The notes below the pieces were generated by a model. That model searched no databases, had not been told where the DNA came from, and saw nothing but the letters and a program-made list of their open reading frames with translations. From contig OX442415.1 in assembly GCA_949361645.1 (NCBI GenBank), positions 12,351,241-12,415,240 of the forward strand: a stretch of 64,000 bases of DNA. Direction: 5' to 3'. A program made the position numbers and the translations under genes. This document shows positions 49,701-55,700 of this stretch, one piece after another (position 1 is the stretch's first letter; every line of letters begins with the position of its first letter). The stretch is from Spongilla lacustris. Taxonomy: Eukaryota; Porifera; Demospongiae; Spongillida; Spongillidae.

Positions 49701-52700
49701 AGGGGATGAAAAGAGAAAGCTCATGAAGTTGTTAGAGGAGTTTAAGGAGTCCTTTGCTGAAGGGAAATTGGGAAAGACTTCAAGTGTAAAACACTCCATT
49801 AAAACTCATGGACCTCCAATTCGACAACCGATTCGTCGACTTCCTGTGACGTTGAAAAGTACAGTACAGAAGGAAGTGCAGAAGATGATGCAGGATGGGG
49901 TCATACGCCCCAGTACGAGTCCATGGTCTTCGCCGATAGTGATGGTTAGAAAAAAAGACGGAGCATGCATGGAGATTTTGTATTGATTTTCGGAAGTTAA
50001 ATGACGTAACACACAAGGATGCCTATCCGCTACCTCGCATCGATGAGACCTTGGAGTCTTTATCTGGTTCGACCCTTTTCACAACTCTAGATTTGGCCTC
50101 CGGCTATTGGCAAGTTGAGTTGGAGGAGGCAGATAAAGAGAAGACAGCGTTTTTGACTGCGGAAGGACATTTTGAATTTAATGTCATGCCATTTGGGCTA
50201 ACCAACGCACCCTCGAGTTTTCAGCGTTTAATGTCATGTGTGCTTGCAGGCCTAATGGACGAACAATGTCTAATCTACATTGACGACATTTTAGTCTATA
50301 GTGCTAATTTCTCAGAGCACCTTGTTCGACTTAGAAACGTTCTCCAGAGAATCAAAAATGTAGGTCTGAGATTGAAGGTGAGTAAGTGTCGTTTCGCTCA
50401 GGCCAAAGTGCAGTATTTGGGACATGTAGTATCCGCACAAGGGGTGGAACCAGATCCAGCTTTCACAGTGCAGTTAAAACGTTCCACTTGCCCATTTCCC
50501 TGTGGGTGGTACGCTGTAGTCCTGGTGCGTTGAATTCCAAGTAGCTGACAAAGCTTATGGTTCACCTCTGCATTCAAGTTGCTACCTTGGTCACTGTGTA
50601 GCTGAGTGGGTACACCAAAACGACATATCACTTCATCCATCAATGTGCTTGTGAGAGTGAAACCATCAGTAACCTGCAAAGGAAAAGCCTCCACCCACTT
50701 ACTGAACCACTAATATGTACTTGTTACCCTTATTGGTAACTGGTAAAGGACCCATTATGTCCCATGAAATCTTCTCAAATGGGTAACTTGCCCTAATAGT
50801 ACCCAATGGGGCCCGAGGAAGTGGCTGAGGCTGGTTTTAACCGCACTGTGGAAGCTATGCTGGCTAAGATGGTGGGAGAGCATCACAGAGATTGGGATAA
50901 GCATCTACAAAAGGCTTTATTTGCATACAGAACATCACTTCATGACACGACAGGGTACTCACCATATCTGGCTAATTTTGACGTTCTCCAGCACTTCCTG
51001 TTGATGTCATGTTGGGCAGAGTTGATGTGGAGGAAAACAGTGACAGAACTGTCTCTCAATACATCAAGGATGTTCAGAGAACGCTTAAAGGGACCTATGA
51101 CACAATACGTATTAATCTTGAGGTGGCACAGAAGAAAAGGAAGGATGCATATGATGGGCAATGTGCAGGAATCGACTTTAAGATTGGAGACAGGGTGTGG
51201 CTTTTCAATCCAGCTATTAAGACTGGTCACACTAAGAAGCTGTCATCATTGTGGAGGGGACCCTATACTGTCATTGATCGATTGAGTTCAGTCAATTACA
51301 AGATCCAATTGATTGGGACTACAAAAATTCAAATTGTTCATCGCAATCGGTTGAAGATTTGTTATGGTGACCCTGAGAGGAGCAGTATACAAAGAGAACC
51401 AGAACAGTCACTAGGGGAGGGTGAGTGTTTGGAGTCAGATGAAGTTCCTGAGCAGTTATTAGACACAGAACACCCATCTATAAGTTCAGCTGGATTTGAA
51501 TATGATGATGATTCAGATACAGATAACACAGTGGTATCAGATGATCCGATGGTTTATCATTGACCTCAGAGGGATCGTCATCCTCCTGTGAGATATGGAC
51601 ACTATTACACACATTAGAAATCTTGTGTGGAATCAAGAACTTAATAAGGGAGTGATGTAGCATAGATTACATAATATATTATGTGTATTGTGTATTGCGC
51701 GGGCAACATATATAGGTTGCTTGGTAACCATAGTTAGGGCAGATTATATATTTGTGACTGTACTGTTATGGTGCTGATAATAACGTCTGTCTGAGAACTA
51801 TTTACACTATGGACAAATTACGGTCTGGGAACGAGAACCACGAGCTTTTTTGTTCTCTTAAAGTAAACGGTTTAGCGACTTGAACAAAACATGAAAACGA
51901 TCGTCTTTCCATTGTGGATCGATAGCAATAAAGAGCTACACTATCCGTTTCACGGTTCGTGAGTTATACGCGAGACGCGTTTTTTTAATGATTTCATGGA
52001 TACGGCACAAATCCTATATGAGAGTTACTGCCGTAACTCTCGATATAATCATTATTATATAAATTATATTATTATATATATAATTTATATGCGATGGGCC
52101 ATTTTCTCAGAAACTGTCCAAATTATGATGGCTTGCATTTCGTCGGAAACTGTCCCATGGTCTATATCATGTGTTCCGTATGGATACCCAGCAATCGACC
52201 GGTTACGTAACCGGACAACTGGATACATAACCGGATGGCCAGTTATGTAACCGGACAGTGACTTGCGCATGCACCAACAAGGTGTCACATTCACTTATCC
52301 CCGTGTTACACGCCCGATGGATGCGTTCGTAGAATACCTTGTCCAAAAGACGCTAAGATAACAAGAAGTGCCGTAATTCACCAACAGTTTGGAGAACGGA
52401 TCATCAGCTATTAAAAGAATCCTCTATATATTGAGGATAGAAACTTTCGCCACCTTATTAAATGAAGTGGATTTCAACTGCTAGACTTGCCTGAAGCTGG
52501 AATAAGGGATGCATTGGTTGTCCAAGTCAAGGGGGAAAAGGAGGTAATTTCATTTGTGTTCGTAAATTCAATTTGATTAACTGTTCGTTGGTATACATGT
52601 CACTATAGAACGCTAATGACCGCACAATTATGAAAGGCTACAGAAGGGTCGCTATAGTAGAGGAATTCTACCATATTTTGAAACAGATCCATGATAAAGA

Positions 52701-55700
52701 TTGTCTGCATGCTGGTTCAAGAAAAACCTATGCTAGGGTAAGTAGTATTTCCTTGCTATTGGAGCGCCGTATACACGCATATGCTAAGTTGAGTCACGTG
52801 TGTGTCACTTCTTATACAGTGTAGGTCCAGTCATTGTACTCCTACATACCAAGAGTTGTGGTTGAAAAGTATGTAAGATTGTGTTCAACATGCAGCTTAA
52901 GGAAACCACAGCACACCAAAGCCCCTTTAAGACCAATAATAGCTGATGGGCTATTTTCTCGTATCCAGGTAGGTTTAATCCCTATTCATGCTTACTATAC
53001 ATGTACAAAATATTTATTCATATCTGTACATTGATCTGATTGATATGAGGCATATGCCACAGAATGGATGCAACTGGATATTACACATTGTGGATCATTG
53101 GTCAAAGTTTAATTTTGCATTTCCTCTTGTGAAAAAGAAGGCAAACCATGTGATTAAAGTATTGCACAACTATGTTTTCCAGTTTTTGGCTTGTCTGCTA
53201 TCATTCACAGTGATAATGGCAAAGAATTTGTAAACAAACTCATTGGAGATGTAGTTTCAACATGGCCAGGTCATGTGCAGCTAATCAGTGGTCGTCCGCG
53301 ACATCCCCAATCCCAAGGGCTAGTTGAGCAGGCACACTACACACTTGAGAAAATGATCAGTGCCAAGGTTGTTGAATGCAGCAATCCTTCCCCACCATGG
53401 TCTCAATGGCTTCCACATATTGTGTGTAAGTGATCCAATGTTTTTCTATATATGCTTTAAATGTTATGATGCATTTATTTATCTCTGCAGATACAATGAA
53501 CACTCAGTTTCATGACACCACCAAACAAACCCCATATAAGTTAGTATTTGGCCAACCTCCAAGGGCTCCAGATGTCAAATTTCAGGGACAGCTAGATGAA
53601 GATGTTTTGAAGCGGCCTTCAGAGGAAGTGAAGAAAGGCAAAGAAGAGGATGATGTGGGAAAAGAAGAGGTTGATGAGGAGAAAGAAGAGGAGGATGAGG
53701 AGAAAGAAGAGGAGGATGAGGAGAAAGAAGAGGAGGATGAGGAGAAAGAAGAGGAGGATGAGGAGAAAGAAGAGGAGGATGAGGAGAAAGAAGAGGAGGA
53801 TGAGGAGAAAGAAGAGGAGGACGAGGAGAAAGATGAGGAGGATGAGGAGATAGAAGAGGAGGATGAGGAGAAAGAAGAGGAGGATGAGGAAAAAGAAGAG
53901 GAGGACGAGGAGAAAGATGAGGAGGATGAAGATATAGCAAAGTACAGTGGGGATGTAGACAAGGAAGATGATTTTGATGACGATGGGAACAATGTAATGG
54001 AAAAGGATTTGGAAGGTACGTATGTGGGCACTGTTGCAAGTCAGTCCGAATGCAATGTTGAGGAGAGAAACAAAACCACTGCTGCAAGCGATCTTCCTGA
54101 TTCAGAAGTATGTGATGGTAATGAAAGTGATTATGATCAGGATGGTAACAACAATTGACATGTAAGTGCCTAAATATATATTTTAACCTAATTAATCTTT
54201 CTGGTTCTTTTCGTTGTATAGGTGGCTTTACTGAAGTCCAATTCAAGGGTTTAGGCTACTACTGAGAAGCACTTGCCTGTTTGCCAGATTGCAGATAAGG
54301 AATATTTGAAAAATGCTAATAGGATGATGGTAAAATACACCCTTAAGCACAAAGTTAAAGAGTTTCATGTGGGAGATTGTGTTACTGTAAGAATTCCTCG
54401 CATTGATCAGGCTTCCACTGACCCAAATAGACTGCCATGCATAATTGCAATGTACTGCTTGCGGTGCAAATCAAAGCTGGCTAGATGATCTTATCATAAC
54501 CGTGGCACAATATACGCTGAAACAGCAGCACCCATCCATAGGTAGCTTTCAAACACCTGCACTTAGCCAGAATTTGGCAATGATTCTACCACAGGAGCAA
54601 TTTTTACCGATCGTAAATGTGAATAAAAATCATTGGATTGCTCTATCCACTTTTGGTTTCCAAAAAGCATGAGTCCGAATTTATGACTGCATTGGGGGTA
54701 AACAGCTTCCTAAGTCTACCCTGAAACTTATAAGTGCCCTACTTCAAACACAAGAAGACCAATTTGCTGTTGAGTTTATAGATGTTCAAATGCAGGAAGG
54801 ATCACATGATTGTGGATTATTTGCTGTGGCGTATATCACTTCCATTTGTAATGGACCAGATCCAGCGGTTCTATTGTATAAACAGAATGCAATGAGGAAG
54901 CTTATTTTGAAGAGTATTGAGGATGGGGTGATGTCTGTCTTCCCATCTTCTGCAAGTAGACGCCCCAAGGCATCTGCCTGGAAGAATATACCAGTATACT
55001 GAATTTGTCGGCATATTAATGATGGCTCCAAAATGATACAGTGTGATAGTTGCCAGCAATGGTTCCATGTAGCCTGCATGAAGATTGACAAAAGTGTTCA
55101 CAAAGATCGTAGGTCACAGTGGAACTGCCCTTTGTGCAGTATATTTCTGCTGCATGTTGCTGTATACTGGGCAGTTGAAAGCCTCATATCAGTATTATAC
55201 AACATCATGGGTCAGTTTTTGTATTACTGTCCATAAAGATACATTGTCATCTACTCTGTATGACAGATCATATTCCCATACATTTGCATTTGCATGCAAG
55301 TACTGCATGTGACATGTACATGTATAATAATAATATTATATTATTCAGTACTCACATCAGGATGCATATGGCCGGTTGTATCACGCCTCAGTTATACACA
55401 AAACAACAGCCTGTGTTGTGTGTAGATATTAAATAAAGGCAGCTGGTCACACAACGAGGCAGCCAGTTACACAACCGGACATCCGGTTACGCAACGAGAC
55501 TGCCGATTACACAACGGGACAGCCAGTTACACAACCGGACAGCCGGTTACACAACCGGACAGCCGGTTACGCAACGGGACAGCCAGTTACGCAACGGGAC
55601 AGCCGGTTGTGTAACTGGACAGCCCATTACACAACCGGCATCCGGATACGTAACCGGCTATGTTGGGCATCCGTACGGAACATATGCACATATTCCTTAT

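Larger units (their letters stand above)
47776..51806 (+). mobile_element. Ty3/gypsy LTR retrotransposon, rearranged
   Basis: Two LTRs bracket gag, protease, RT, a displaced inverted integrase piece and the integrase C-terminus. RNase H and the integrase zinc-binding part are missing. It lies inside a copy of the interspersed repeat seen at 9020: the left flank has 'cacccataaagacgacga' and the right flank 'ctatggacaaattacggtct', which adjoin in the unoccupied copy at 9176-9235 (inverted). This shows that the element arrived later than the repeat. Confidence 0.85.
52172..55682 (+). mobile_element. Integrase-type DNA transposon (Ginger-like) with TIRs
   Basis: The left end TGTTCCGTATGGATACCCA and the right end, read inverted, TGTTCCGTACGGATGCCCA match at 17 of 19 bases, and the termini are TGT...ACA as used by retroviral-type integrases. 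Inside each end lie 20-bp repeats. Flanking four bases are CATG and TATG, compatible with a slightly decayed 4-bp target duplication. However, CAT also pairs between the ends, so the exact border is open. Encodes integrase, a Ulp1-like protease and a PHD finger. Confidence 0.8.

Noticed and set aside
53575..54246. Ser-rich and Pro/His/Leu-rich minus-strand ORFs
   Set aside because: Antisense of the acidic coding minisatellite in the integrase gene.
55441..55658. Regular 20-bp repeats resembling a CRISPR array
   Set aside because: The repeats are directly adjacent with no spacers, lie at a transposon end, match units at the other end, and the genome is eukaryotic.
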